Source: an uncultured Rikenellaceae bacterium (lineage in GTDB: Bacteria; Bacteroidota; Bacteroidia; Bacteroidales; Rikenellaceae). Taken from it: DNA of 64,000 nt. The position numbers were made by a program, and so were the translations under genes. The stretch is taken from NCBI GenBank assembly GCA_910577285.1, contig CAJTLO010000001.1, positions 335,050 through 399,049 of the forward strand. The letters run 5' to 3'. The first letter of the stretch is position 1; the number at the start of each line of letters is the position of its first letter. Below, piece by piece: positions 1 through 8,649 of the stretch. The notes below the pieces were generated by a model that did no database searches, was not told the DNA's origin, and saw only the letters and a program-made list of their open reading frames with translations.

Positions 1-2596
1 CCGTTTCCATCGCCTGCTCGAGCCCTTCGGGACGTTTTCCGCCCGCCATGGCGAAGAAAGGCTGACCGCCGCCGCCGCCCTGAATCTCTTTGGCCGCTTC
101 GCGGACGATCTCCGAAGCGTTGAGTCCCCGGGACACCACATCGTCGCCGAGCACAACCGCCAGGTTCACCTTACCTTCGGCACGCGTCCCCATGACCATC
201 GCCAGATTGCTGAGGCGTGCCCTGAGAATGAAGGCTATGTCGCGCAGGTGTTCCCCCGCAAAAGGTACCTCCACCGTACGCACCGTCACCTCGGACTGTT
301 CCGCCAACGACAGCTCGGCCCCGATCTTGTCGACGAACGAAGTGATTTTCTCCTTGACCAGCATTTCCACGCGCTGATGCAGCTCCGCATTGTCCTCGAA
401 CAGCTTTTTGACGGCCTGCATCACGGACGGAGTATTGACCAATTGCTGGATTCCCTGCATGGTATCCTGCATGAGGTAGACGCACTCCTCCGCTTTCGCC
501 CCCGTCACCGCTTCGATACGGCGCACACCGGCCGATATGGCGCTCTCCGATATAATCCGGAAATAACCGATGTTGCCCGTCGCCGACGCATGCGTACCGC
601 CGCACAGCTCCACCGATTCGCCGAAGCGAACCGTACGAACCACTTCGCCGTACTTCTCTCCGAAGAGCATCATCGCTCCCAATTTCCGTGCCTCTTCTAT
701 CGTACACCGGCGGTTCTCCTCCAGCGGATGATTGGCACGTATCGCTGCATTGACCATGCGTTCCACTTCCCGAAGCTGTTCGGGCGTCACCTTCTGAAAA
801 TGCGAAAAGTCGAAACGCAGGTAGTCGGGATTCACCAACGACCCCTTCTGCTCCACGTGGGTTCCGAGCAGCGCACGCAGCGCCTGATGAAGCAGGTGCG
901 TGGCCGAGTGGTTGTTCGCCGATGCGGTGCGCCTGCCTTCGTCCACGACCGCCATGAAATCGGCCGCAGGATTTTCCGGCAACATCTCGGCGATATGGAC
1001 GGTGAGGTTATTGTCTTTCTGGGTGTCGACGATCGCAATACGCTCGTTCGCACTCTCGATATAGCCGCAGTCGCCTACCTGTCCGCCCGAATTGCCGTAG
1101 AAAGGCGTGCGGTCGAAGACGAGCTGGTAGAAAGTCTTGCCTTTGGTGGTTACCCTGCGGTAACGGGCGATCCGCACCTCGGTCCGCAAGGTATCGTATC
1201 CGACAAACTCGCTCCGCTCGACAGGATGCACCTGTACCCAGTCGTCGGCATCCACCGCAGCGGCATTCCGCGAACGGGTCTTCTGGGCAGCCAACTCCTG
1301 CTCGAAGCCGGCCAGATCCACTCCCATCCCGTGTTCCCGGGAGATCAGTTCGGTCAGGTCGATCGGGAAACCGTAGGTATCGTAAAGCAGGAACGCATCC
1401 TTGCCGCTGATCTCTTTCACCCCTTCGGCCTGCGCACGGCGGATAACCCCGTCCAGAAGGTTGATGCCGGTGGAAAGCGTCCGCAGGAAAGCGGCCTCCT
1501 CTTCCTGGATGACGCTGATGATAAGGCCCTTCTGTGCGACGAGTTCCGGATATTGTCCCCCCATCTGTGCGGCGAGGGTATCCACCAGCCGGCAAATGAA
1601 CGGCTCGTTGAATCCGAGATAGGTATATCCGTAACGCACGGCACGACGCAGGATGCGACGGATGACATATCCCGCCTTCACGTTGGAAGGCAACTGCCCG
1701 TCGGCGATCGAGAAAGAGATGGCCCGCAGGTGGTCGGCCACCACACGCATGGCCACATCGCTGCGCTGATCCTCGCCGTAGCGCCGGCCGGACATTTCGG
1801 CTATCTTACCGATAAGCGGCTGAAAGACGTCGGTATCGTAATTGCTCTGCTTCCCCTGAAGGATCATGCAAAGCCGCTCGAAGCCCATACCCGTATCGAC
1901 ATGGCGATGCGGGAGCTCCTCGAGGGAGCCGTTGGCCTTGCGGTTGTACTGCATGAAGACGAGGTTCCATATCTCGATGACCTGCGGATGGTCGCGGTTC
2001 ACCAGTTCCCTTCCGGGCACGGCGGCACGCTCCTCGGCGGAACGAAGGTCGAAATGAATTTCGCTACACGGTCCGCAAGGGCCCGTATCGCCCATCTCCC
2101 AGAAATTATCCTTCTTATTGCCGCGCAAGATACGTTCTTCGGGAACGAACCGCTTCCAATAGTCGTACGCTTCGCTGTCGAACGCCACACCGTCCTCTTC
2201 GCTTCCTTCGAAGACCGTGACATAGAACTGTTCCTGCGGAAGAGCGTATACCTTCGTGAGCAGCTCCCACGCCCACTCGATCGCCTCCTTCTTGAAGTAG
2301 TCGCCGAAGGACCAGTTGCCGAGCATCTCGAACATGGTGTGATGGTAGGTATCGTGCCCCACCTCGTCGAGGTCGTTGTGTTTCCCCGAAACACGCAGAC
2401 ACTTCTGTGCGTCGGCCACACGCGGATATTTCGCAGGGCTGTTGCCCAGAAAAATATCCTTGAACTGGTTCATGCCCGCATTGGTAAACATCAATGTAGG
2501 GTCATTCTTTACGACCATCGGTGCCGAAGGGACGATGGTATGCTGCTTGCTCCTGAAAAATTCCAGGAAAGTTTCCCTTATCTTATTCGATTCCAT
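1..2596 (-). CDS. alaS: Alanyl-tRNA synthetase (3' end cut by the window)
   Basis: Charges tRNA-Ala with alanine in the cytoplasm. The minus-strand frame opens at the ATG at 2594-2596 with MESNKIRETFLEFFRSK and then NAGMNQFK, the usual start of bacterial AlaS. Class II core motifs follow. The editing-domain signature HSATHLLHQAL lies in the second half, and the frame reaches a glycine-rich GGGGGQPFFA stretch near the window edge, which is the typical AlaS C-terminus. About 865 codons are present, so only the last few are missing. An AT-rich TATATTTA box lies 11-18 bases upstream of the start. The long plus-strand open frame across this gene (248-2719) is a shadow. Certain call. Confidence 0.97.
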   Translation of the reverse strand, partial: MESNKIRETFLEFFRSKQHTIVPSAPMVVKNDPTLMFTNAGMNQFKDIFLGNSPAKYPRVADAQKCLRVSGKHNDLDEVGHDTYHHTMFEMLGNWSFGDYFKKEAIEWAWELLTKVYALPQEQFYVTVFEGSEEDGVAFDSEAYDYWKRFVPEERILRGNKKDNFWEMGDTGPCGPCSEIHFDLRSAEERAAVPGRELVNRDHPQVIEIWNLVFMQYNRKANGSLEELPHRHVDTGMGFERLCMILQGKQSNYDTDVFQPLIGKIAEMSGRRYGEDQRSDVAMRVVADHLRAISFSIADGQLPSNVKAGYVIRRILRRAVRYGYTYLGFNEPFICRLVDTLAAQMGGQYPELVAQKGLIISVIQEEEAAFLRTLSTGINLLDGVIRRAQAEGVKEISGKDAFLLYDTYGFPIDLTELISREHGMGVDLAGFEQELAAQKTRSRNAAAVDADDWVQVHPVERSEFVGYDTLRTEVRIARYRRVTTKGKTFYQLVFDRTPFYGNSGGQVGDCGYIESANERIAIVDTQKDNNLTVHIAEMLPENPAADFMAVVDEGRRTASANNHSATHLLHQALRALLGTHVEQKGSLVNPDYLRFDFSHFQKVTPEQLREVERMVNAAIRANHPLEENRRCTIEEARKLGAMMLFGEKYGEVVRTVRFGESVELCGGTHASATGNIGYFRIISESAISAGVRRIEAVTGAKAEECVYLMQDTMQGIQQLVNTPSVMQAVKKLFEDNAELHQRVEMLVKEKITSFVDKIGAELSLAEQSEVTVRTVEVPFAGEHLRDIAFILRARLSNLAMVMGTRAEGKVNLAVVLGDDVVSRGLNASEIVREAAKEIQGGGGGQPFFAMAGGKRPEGLEQAMET

Positions 2597-2693
2597 TGTA
2601 AGGTACTAAATATAATATCCCGATTATCCGTTACGTTACTACTTCAACAGCCCGGACAGAAGACCCTGCGTCCGCGTTCGGGCAAAAACGAGG

Positions 2694-2724
2694 TTGTAAA
2701 ATTACGTAAATTCGCCTAATTTTG
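2694..2724 (+). promoter_or_regulatory. Bacteroidetes-type promoter for the M23 peptidase pair
   Basis: TTG at 2694-2696 is followed after 20 bases by TAATTTTG at 2717-2724, matching the TTG-N19-21-TAnnTTTG promoter of this phylum. It lies about 60 bases before the peptidase start codon. Confidence 0.6.
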
Positions 2725-2785
2725 TATAGTTGCCTTATTTAATTTACGAGGGCCGGAACGGGCACGCAATTTTTGATTTAACAGC

Positions 2786-3763
2786 ATGTCGGGAAAAAAA
2801 TACAGGTTCAATCCGGAAACACTTATGTACGAAGAGGTCCGCGAACCGCTCCGCCTGCGCGCCTACCGTCTGTTGCGCAAAGGGTTGGTGGTTCTTATCG
2901 TGGTCTGCATCGTCAACCTGCTCTTCTCGTTCGTATTCCACACCCCTAAAATGGACCGTATCGCCCGCGAAAACAGCGAATTGCTGATGCGCTACGACAT
3001 TCTCGACAAACGCATCCGGGAAGCGGCCGAACGGCTCGACATCCTGCACCAGCGGGACATCGGCGTCTACCGTCCCCTTTTCGGTGCCGACTCGCTGGAC
3101 ATCGCGGGTATCTACCTTCCCTACCCCGATTCGGTATACACCTATCTCAACGAATCTCCCTACGGCGACCGGATCGAAACGAGCTGGAGAGCGCTCGACC
3201 AGGTGACACGCCGCACCTACCTGCAGTCCCGATCCCTGGACCAGCTCCAGATGTTCGCCACCGACAAGGAGTACATGGCCACCGCCATTCCTGCGATATG
3301 GCCCATCGACAAACGCAACCTGCGCAACCGCATCGGCTCCTACGGCGGAAGGATGCACCCCATATATAAGAGGTACATCAAACACGAAGGCATCGACCTG
3401 CCGGCCAAAACGGGCGATCCGGTCTATGCTACCGGCAACGGAATCGTGCAGTCCACCGACATCGGCTTCCGCAGCCGCGGCTACGGCCGGCAGATTCTCA
3501 TCGACCACGGCTTCGGCTACAAGACTCGCTACGCCCACCTGTCGCAGATAGACGTCGAACCGGGACAGCGCGTCACCCGTGGCGAACAGATCGGACGTGT
3601 GGGCAACACGGGCGGGTCCGTAGGCTCGCACCTACACTACGAAGTGATCTACATGGGCCATACGGTCGACCCGATCAACTACTTCCGCCGGGACATGAGC
3701 GCGACCGAATTCGAACGCATCATTCAGGCGGCACAAGAAACCACATACGAAGTATTCGAATAG
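2786..3763 (+). CDS. Membrane-anchored M23 family metallopeptidase
   Basis: Probable peptidoglycan endopeptidase of the LytM/M23 class. A short cytoplasmic tail is followed by one membrane segment at residues 33-51, then a charged, probably coiled-coil stretch. The C-terminal domain has the M23 metal site: H200 and D204 in HEGIDL, and the HLH motif at 282-284. All zinc ligands are present, so it should be an active enzyme rather than a degenerate adaptor. It is 325 residues long and ends four bases before a second M23 gene of the same architecture, so the two are likely cotranscribed. The exact bond cut cannot be read from sequence. Confidence 0.93.
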   Translation: MSGKKYRFNPETLMYEEVREPLRLRAYRLLRKGLVVLIVVCIVNLLFSFVFHTPKMDRIARENSELLMRYDILDKRIREAAERLDILHQRDIGVYRPLFGADSLDIAGIYLPYPDSVYTYLNESPYGDRIETSWRALDQVTRRTYLQSRSLDQLQMFATDKEYMATAIPAIWPIDKRNLRNRIGSYGGRMHPIYKRYIKHEGIDLPAKTGDPVYATGNGIVQSTDIGFRSRGYGRQILIDHGFGYKTRYAHLSQIDVEPGQRVTRGEQIGRVGNTGGSVGSHLHYEVIYMGHTVDPINYFRRDMSATEFERIIQAAQETTYEVFE

Positions 3764-3767
3764 CACC

Positions 3768-4721
3768 ATGGCCGCACGAAAAAAAACATTTCCGCCCCTG
3801 GAGAACCGACATACGATCATAAAACGCAGGCTGTCGAGGCTCTTCGTCAACCTGCTCGTGCTCTTGGGTGCGGGCGTACTCTACTATGTCGTCTTCTCCT
3901 TTCTTTTCGATACTCCGCAGGAGCACAAAGTACGCAAATCCACCGACGAATTGCGGCGGGAATATGCGGCACTCGCCGAACGGCTCGGCCAGATCGAAGA
4001 GGTCATCGACAACGTAGAGGAACGCGACCGGAACGTATTCGGCATCCTCTTCGAATCGGAACCCTACGTTCTGGACGAATACGCCGCATCGCATTGGGAC
4101 CGGATGGAACAACTGCTGGCCGCCAGCAACCGCCACCTGGGAACCTACCTTCTCGAACATACCGACGCCCTCGCACACGACCTCGACAGGCTCGACGGCT
4201 CTTTCGACACCATACGCACACGGATCACGGCGCTGGACGGAACCCCGGATGCCATTCCCGCCATACAACCCGTCATTAACGACGACCTCACCTTACTGAC
4301 CGCTTCCTTCGGTATGCGGATACATCCTTTCTATAAAAGCCTCTCGCAGCACAACGGAGTGGATTTCACCGTACCGGAAGGCTCGCGCATCTTCGCCACG
4401 GCAGACGGCACGGTCACGGAAGCTACACGCCGGAGCTCCACCTCGGGGCTTACGGTGACGATCGATCACGGCAACGGCTACCAGACCCGTTACGGCCATC
4501 TGAGCGAGATCTCCGTAAAAAAGGGACAGAAAGTGAACCGCGGCGACATCATCGCCCTCTCGGGCAATTCCGGTCTTTCGCTCGCCCCGCACCTGCACTA
4601 CGAAGTCATCCGCGACGGAAAACCGGTGGACCCCATCGACTACTTCTTTCTCGAACTCACCCCCAGGGAGTACCGCAGCCTGCAGAACATCGCACAAAGC
4701 GGCATGCAATCGTTCGACTGA
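3768..4721 (+). CDS. Membrane-anchored M23 family metallopeptidase (second paralogue)
   Basis: Same plan as its upstream neighbour: a basic N-terminus, one membrane helix at about residues 26-47, a coiled-coil-like linker, then an M23 domain. H195 and D199 in HNGVDF and the HLH motif at 275-277 form the metal site. Outside the catalytic domain the two proteins have clearly diverged, so this is an old duplication. Expected to face the periplasm and act on peptidoglycan cross-links; a division or envelope remodelling role is inferred from the family only. No terminator-like hairpin lies between the pair. Confidence 0.93.
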   Translation: MAARKKTFPPLENRHTIIKRRLSRLFVNLLVLLGAGVLYYVVFSFLFDTPQEHKVRKSTDELRREYAALAERLGQIEEVIDNVEERDRNVFGILFESEPYVLDEYAASHWDRMEQLLAASNRHLGTYLLEHTDALAHDLDRLDGSFDTIRTRITALDGTPDAIPAIQPVINDDLTLLTASFGMRIHPFYKSLSQHNGVDFTVPEGSRIFATADGTVTEATRRSSTSGLTVTIDHGNGYQTRYGHLSEISVKKGQKVNRGDIIALSGNSGLSLAPHLHYEVIRDGKPVDPIDYFFLELTPREYRSLQNIAQSGMQSFD

Positions 4722-4863
4722 CCCCTCCGTATCCTTTCCGTCACTTAACCCACCCCGGCGGGGGTCTCCCCTACGGGAAACACGTCGTCGGCCCCGGCTT
4801 TAGGCCGAGAGGGTGCCGAAACCGTTCGCTTTCCCGATACAGTTCCACCGGCGCTACGATTGA

Positions 4864-6201
4864 CTACAGATTTCCGAAGACAAAGCCCGATATTGTCGCC
4901 ATGACGATAACGAGCGCCACATACACGATCGTCTTCTTCGTTCCCAATACGCCACGGATCACCAACATATTCGGCAGGGACAATGACGGACCTGCCAGCA
5001 GCAAAGCCAAAGCCGGCCCTTTGCCCATTCCCGATGCCAACAATCCTTGAATGATCGGCACTTCAGTCAAAGTGGCGAAATACATGAATGCTCCGGTAAA
5101 GCTGGCGAAGAAGTTGGACAACAACGAATTGCCCCCGACAGCCCATTCGATCCAACCGTTCGGGACGATACCGGCAATAGCCGTATCGCCATGCGTGGAG
5201 CCCAACAGAAATCCGGCTGTCACCACACCGATAGCCAACAAGGGTAGAATCTGTTTGGCAAATCCCCACGAAGCGAACGCCCATTCCCGGTTTTCTTCAT
5301 GCTGTTTGTCAAACAAGAGAATGACGGAAAGAGCGGTAATCGCTACAATCATCGGCACAAGCGGAACCAGTTTCGCATTGCCGATAAACAGGTTGGCAAG
5401 GAGTGCAGAGATGGCTGTCACAACTGCACCGAGCACCACCCACAGAACACGAAGTTTCAAGATCCTGACAAGCGACCAGCACAGCAGGAGCGACAATGCC
5501 CCGACAATGTACCATTTATAAGTGAAGATACCGTACCACAGTCCTGTATCGGAAGCCGCCGGTGCGCCCCAATTCGCAAATACGAGAATGAGAACCAGTG
5601 TAAAGAAATGGAACGAAGTCTGCCACATCGGGCGTTTTTCGGGCGGCGGAACGATATTCATCTGCTCCTCTTTCTTGGCTTTCTCTTCCTTGCGGAAAAT
5701 GAAAGACATCGCCAATCCTATAATGACGGAAAAAAGTACAGCACCGATTATTCGTGCAACGCCCATTTCAAAACCCAGAATCCGTGCCGTCAGGATAATC
5801 GACAGGATACTGATTGCCGGACCGGAATAGAGAAAGGCGATAGCCGGCCCCAATCCCGCTCCCCGTTTGTAGATACTCGTAAAGAGCGGCAGAATCGTAC
5901 ACGAACATACGGCAAGTATACCGCCCGAAATAGCGGCCACGGTATAAGAAAGCCATTTTTTTGCGTTCGCACCGAAGTATTTAAGCACGGAACCCTGACT
6001 GACGAATACGGCAATGACACCTGCGATGAAGAAAGCCGGTAACAGACACAACACGACGTGCTCCCGTGCATACCATTTTGCAAGGTCGAGGGTTGCATCT
6101 ACGGCAGTCATAAACCGTTCGCTTCCCAGCGGCAGAAAGAAGACCGCCGCGAAAACTGCGATCATCCAAAAGAGGATTTTCAATTCCTTTTTCGTGTCCA
6201 T
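4864..6201 (-). CDS. ArsP/DUF318-type permease of the metal-resistance cassette
   Basis: Polytopic inner-membrane permease of 445 residues with many hydrophobic helices and a Lys/Glu-rich cytoplasmic loop near residues 170-185. A CSC motif (C99, C101) sits at the start of a helix, as in ArsP-like permeases where Cys residues contact trivalent arsenicals or soft metals. Last gene of a minus-strand run starting with an ArsR-type repressor. Its start codon lies seven bases after the stop of the thioredoxin-like gene, so they are almost surely cotranscribed. The family includes ArsP (organoarsenical efflux) and Cu/Zn efflux permeases; the substrate here is inferred from the neighbours. Confidence 0.85.
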   Translation of the reverse strand: MDTKKELKILFWMIAVFAAVFFLPLGSERFMTAVDATLDLAKWYAREHVVLCLLPAFFIAGVIAVFVSQGSVLKYFGANAKKWLSYTVAAISGGILAVCSCTILPLFTSIYKRGAGLGPAIAFLYSGPAISILSIILTARILGFEMGVARIIGAVLFSVIIGLAMSFIFRKEEKAKKEEQMNIVPPPEKRPMWQTSFHFFTLVLILVFANWGAPAASDTGLWYGIFTYKWYIVGALSLLLCWSLVRILKLRVLWVVLGAVVTAISALLANLFIGNAKLVPLVPMIVAITALSVILLFDKQHEENREWAFASWGFAKQILPLLAIGVVTAGFLLGSTHGDTAIAGIVPNGWIEWAVGGNSLLSNFFASFTGAFMYFATLTEVPIIQGLLASGMGKGPALALLLAGPSLSLPNMLVIRGVLGTKKTIVYVALVIVMATISGFVFGNL

Positions 6202-6208
6202 AGGAGTC

Positions 6209-6604
6209 TTAAATACCCAAAATCTGTTTTATCTCACTCTCTGAAGGAACATGTCCTTTTATTTTCACGGTTCCATCCACTACGACTGCGGGGGTTCCCA
6301 TGACATTATAGCTCATGATTTCTGCAATATCCTCGATTTTCGTGAGCTTCACATCGAGATTGTTCTCATCGATTACTTTCGCGACAACCTGATAGGTTGT
6401 CTTGCATTTGGCGCAGCCCGGCCCCAGTATTTTTACTTCTTTTATGCCCGTTTTTGTCGTAGCTGCATTGTCTCCGCAACCACAAGAGGGTGTCGTTTTT
6501 TCCAGCTCTTCTATAACCAAGTTGTCACCACACGAACAAGAGCAAGGCTTCGGAGAGAACAACGATGTCCAAAATCCCTTTTTGTTTTCTTTCTTGTTTT
6601 CCAT
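6209..6604 (-). CDS. Thioredoxin-fold protein with Cys-rich N-terminus (ArsE-like)
   Basis: 131 residues from the ATG at 6602-6604; a longer upstream reading exists, but this start begins MENKKENKKGFW and follows a GGTAAG-like ribosome site. The second half is a small thioredoxin fold with the redox pair C64-x2-C67 (GPGCAKCKTT) and a cis-Pro loop MGTPAVVVDG. The N-terminal half carries CSCSC (C21, C23, C25) and CGC (C41, C43), which could bind metal or arsenite. It sits between the ArsG-like transporter and the permease. Bacteroides arsenic islands described in the literature contain similar small thioredoxin proteins with ArsF and ArsG; the exact name is tentative. Confidence 0.8.
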   Translation of the reverse strand: MENKKENKKGFWTSLFSPKPCSCSCGDNLVIEELEKTTPSCGCGDNAATTKTGIKEVKILGPGCAKCKTTYQVVAKVIDENNLDVKLTKIEDIAEIMSYNVMGTPAVVVDGTVKIKGHVPSESEIKQILGI

Positions 6605-6617
6605 ATTCTTACCTTTT

Positions 6618-7325
6618 TTATAAATACATAACCACACAATAATATACGCCGATAACCGTAAACACGCCTCCGACAATCCAATTCAGCCACTTTTGAATCG
6701 TCTGCATCTTACCGTAAAAGCTACCGATGCGCTGTACGCTGAATGCCAATATCCAAACGACCATCAAGACAGGCAATGCGGTAGCGACAGCGAAAAGTAC
6801 AGGCAACAGACAGCCTGCGGTTGCCGTTGCGGACATCGGTATCAGCATCCCGAAATAGAACACGCCGCTGGTCGGACAGAATGCCATCGCGAACAATATT
6901 CCGAGCAATAAGGCGCCCCAACCGCCCTTGCGGGCCAGTTCCTCACCGTTACCTTTGAAACCGAAAGAGGGCAGTCTGAGTTTGCTGCCGAACAACATGA
7001 ACAAACCGATGCACAGCAAAGCCGGCCCAAGAATGAGTTCTCCGTATTTCCCGATAAACTTCTGGATGTCGAACAGGCTTGACCCTTCTCTCAATACCAA
7101 AATCAACACGACACCCAATACCGTATAGGCAATGACACGACCGAGCGTGTACAAGAGTCCGTTTCGGAAAATCCGGCGGCGATTTTCAATGTCTTTACTG
7201 ATGAATCCGATAGCGGCTATGTTCGTAGCCAAAGGGCATGGAGATATCGCCGTGAGCAATCCCAGCAGAAAAGCCGTCAAAGCAGGAGTCGTACTGCTAT
7301 CCAACCATGTCTGTAACCATTCCAT
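6618..7325 (-). CDS. arsG: CcdA/DsbD-like membrane protein, ArsG-type transporter
   Basis: 235 residues with six predicted membrane helices. The paired cysteines of the CcdA/DsbD transmembrane fold are in place: C30 in SPCPLATN and C150 in AFCPTSG. Such proteins pass reducing power across the membrane. In Bacteroides arsenic operons this branch (ArsG) is proposed to act with ArsE and ArsF on nitrated or aminated aromatic arsenicals. It starts seven bases after the arsF-like gene and ends 13 bases before the thioredoxin-like gene, forming a compact redox module. Family fold is certain; the ArsG label rests on gene order. Confidence 0.8.
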   Translation of the reverse strand: MEWLQTWLDSSTTPALTAFLLGLLTAISPCPLATNIAAIGFISKDIENRRRIFRNGLLYTLGRVIAYTVLGVVLILVLREGSSLFDIQKFIGKYGELILGPALLCIGLFMLFGSKLRLPSFGFKGNGEELARKGGWGALLLGILFAMAFCPTSGVFYFGMLIPMSATATAGCLLPVLFAVATALPVLMVVWILAFSVQRIGSFYGKMQTIQKWLNWIVGGVFTVIGVYYCVVMYL

Positions 7326-7332
7326 AAGTACG

Positions 7333-7770
7333 CTATTTCAATAAGGCTTCGACTTTCTCAATCACGCCGCTCTTGAACGTATCGGGGGCAGTTCGGGCAT
7401 TGGCGAAGGCGTACTCCGTCAGATTTTCATGCGTCTCTTTCCCATCTTTCCATTTGCAGACAAAAAGAGACGACCAGGTAACCTCATACTTTTCGGCAAT
7501 CTTCTCGTTCTCCGCTTTGGAAATGTCGATTGACCTGAAAACGACCGTTCCGTTTTTCAGTTCATCGGCGAATTGCGCCCCTACCGCTTCTTTGGCATTC
7601 TTTTCTATCGCCATACAGGTAGCGCAACGCTGTTTGCCGTGAAAATAGAGAACTTCCACACGGTCTTTCGTTGTTTGCTCCACCGGTGCAGTACCTCTCT
7701 TTTTCGCTCCATTCCCCCCGCAAGCAGCCAATCCCAAACAAAGGGTCAAAGCCAAAAACAATTGCTTCAT
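7333..7770 (-). CDS. arsF: Thioredoxin-like lipoprotein, ArsF-type
   Basis: 145-residue lipoprotein: signal peptide MKQLFLALTLCLGLAAC with lipobox LAAC (C17), then a thioredoxin-like domain with a CATC redox pair (C49, C52) in FHGKQRCATCMA. It should face the periplasm and receive electrons from the adjacent CcdA-like ArsG homologue. This matches the family annotated as nitroreductase subunit ArsF in Bacteroides arsenic islands. It is the first gene after arsR, separated by an 85-base gap that holds a second copy of the ArsR operator-like dyad. A general periplasmic disulfide reductase role cannot be excluded. Confidence 0.8.
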   Translation of the reverse strand: MKQLFLALTLCLGLAACGGNGAKKRGTAPVEQTTKDRVEVLYFHGKQRCATCMAIEKNAKEAVGAQFADELKNGTVVFRSIDISKAENEKIAEKYEVTWSSLFVCKWKDGKETHENLTEYAFANARTAPDTFKSGVIEKVEALLK

Positions 7771-7813
7771 ATTCTACTTCTTAATATTATGTAACGATTA
7801 ACTCCGACATTTG

Positions 7814-7835
7814 TATTTCGTCAAACTACGAACAT
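7814..7835. promoter_or_regulatory. Second ArsR operator-like dyad, upstream of arsF
   Basis: Imperfect 22-base dyad in the arsR-arsF gap. On the minus strand it begins ATGTTCGTA, exactly like the dyad upstream of arsR, and continues to CGAA in its other arm. One half-site is perfect and the other decayed. It probably lets the same repressor control the arsF-arsG-permease unit separately from arsR. Confidence 0.6.
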
Positions 7836-7855
7836 TGCGACCAAAAAAATCGTTG

Positions 7856-8182
7856 CTATTCGCAACAATTTCCTTTTTTGCACATACATTGCCCGAAAAA
7901 CTCTGCAAAAAGCATGGAGGCGATCTTCCAGTTCTCCCGATTGATGCAATATCTCACCTTCGGTGTTTCGATCTCTCCTTGTATCAGACCAGCATCTTTC
8001 AACTCCTTCAGATGCTGGGACACTGTCGCCTTCGAGATTGGCAACACTTCATGAATGTCGCCGAAGAAACAGCAACTCTGTCCCGCCAAAAACTCCAGGA
8101 TCGCCACCCTTGCCGGATGCCCCATCGCTTTGGCAAAACGTGCAAGTTGCTCCTGTTTCAGCGTATATTCTTTACTCTCCAC
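7856..8182 (-). CDS. arsR: ArsR/SmtB-family metal-sensing repressor
   Basis: 108-residue winged-helix protein. The recognition helix reads ISKATVSQHLKELKDAG. C37 and C38 (GQSCCFF) sit ahead of it, and the C-terminus is CMCKKGNCC (C99, C101, C106, C107). Either Cys group could bind As(III) or another soft metal, and the extra C-terminal group is more than most ArsR proteins have. The start is a GTG at 8180-8182 with GGGAG upstream; no in-frame ATG fits as well. First gene of the cassette and transcribed toward arsF. Binding of the inducer should release DNA and derepress the operon. Confidence 0.9.
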   Translation of the reverse strand: MESKEYTLKQEQLARFAKAMGHPARVAILEFLAGQSCCFFGDIHEVLPISKATVSQHLKELKDAGLIQGEIETPKVRYCINRENWKIASMLFAEFFGQCMCKKGNCCE

Positions 8183-8197
8183 CTACGCTCCCGTTTT

Positions 8198-8234
8198 ATG
8201 TTCGCAAAGTTACGAACATCCTTACACAATCAAA
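8198..8234 (-). promoter_or_regulatory. arsR promoter overlapped by a dyad operator
   Basis: A 22-base dyad at 8198-8219 has arms ATGTTCG and CGAACAT. On the minus strand its centre contains TAACTTTG (8205-8212), a perfect TAnnTTTG box. TTTG (8231-8234) lies 18 bases further upstream as the -33 element. A repressor on the dyad would cover the -7 box directly, so autoregulation by ArsR is the natural reading. Confidence 0.75.
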
Positions 8235-8433
8235 ATATCCGGCGATATTTTCGGATCGATAAGCAACGAAATTCCGAATGCACTCCTCCGGTCCTCGCCA
8301 GCAGATTCGCTGCCTCCGCATGAAACAGCGACTTCCGATCTGTAAATCTCCCCCGGTCCTCGCATTGCTTCACTATGCCGGTCGTCGCACGCTCCATTTC
8401 GGCAGCGACCAAGATGTCCTGCATCGATCTCAT

Positions 8434-8649
8434 TCACGACACACGCCGCTCTTGCTTCCGATCGTTCTTTTTTCCTTTCCGGGCCGCGTCGCAGCAACCT
8501 TTACCTCCGTCGCAACAGCAGGAACAACTGCCGGTCTTCTTCCCGGTAAGCCGCCGGTACAATCCATACAGAAGATACACCGCGAGCAGCGCACCGACGA
8601 CATACACGATCGCCAACTGCAGCGATCCCCCTTCCCCTATATCAGCCAT
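8434..8649 (-). CDS. FeoB-associated Cys-rich membrane protein
   Basis: 71 residues: a short N-terminus, one membrane helix at about 12-30, then a basic tail with a dense Cys cluster CSCCCDGGKGCC. This matches the small Cys-rich proteins found next to feoB in Bacteroidetes and Firmicutes, thought to assist Fe(II) transport. Its start overlaps the last 13 bases of the feoAB gene, so the two are translationally coupled. The precise biochemical job of the family is unknown. Confidence 0.88.
   Translation of the reverse strand: MADIGEGGSLQLAIVYVVGALLAVYLLYGLYRRLTGKKTGSCSCCCDGGKGCCDAARKGKKNDRKQERRVS

Noticed and set aside
8230..8433. A 67-codon minus-strand frame starting right after the FeoB-associated gene
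   Set aside because: The start touches the upstream stop, but the frame runs into the arsR promoter -33 element and has no recognisable features. Possible but unsupported.
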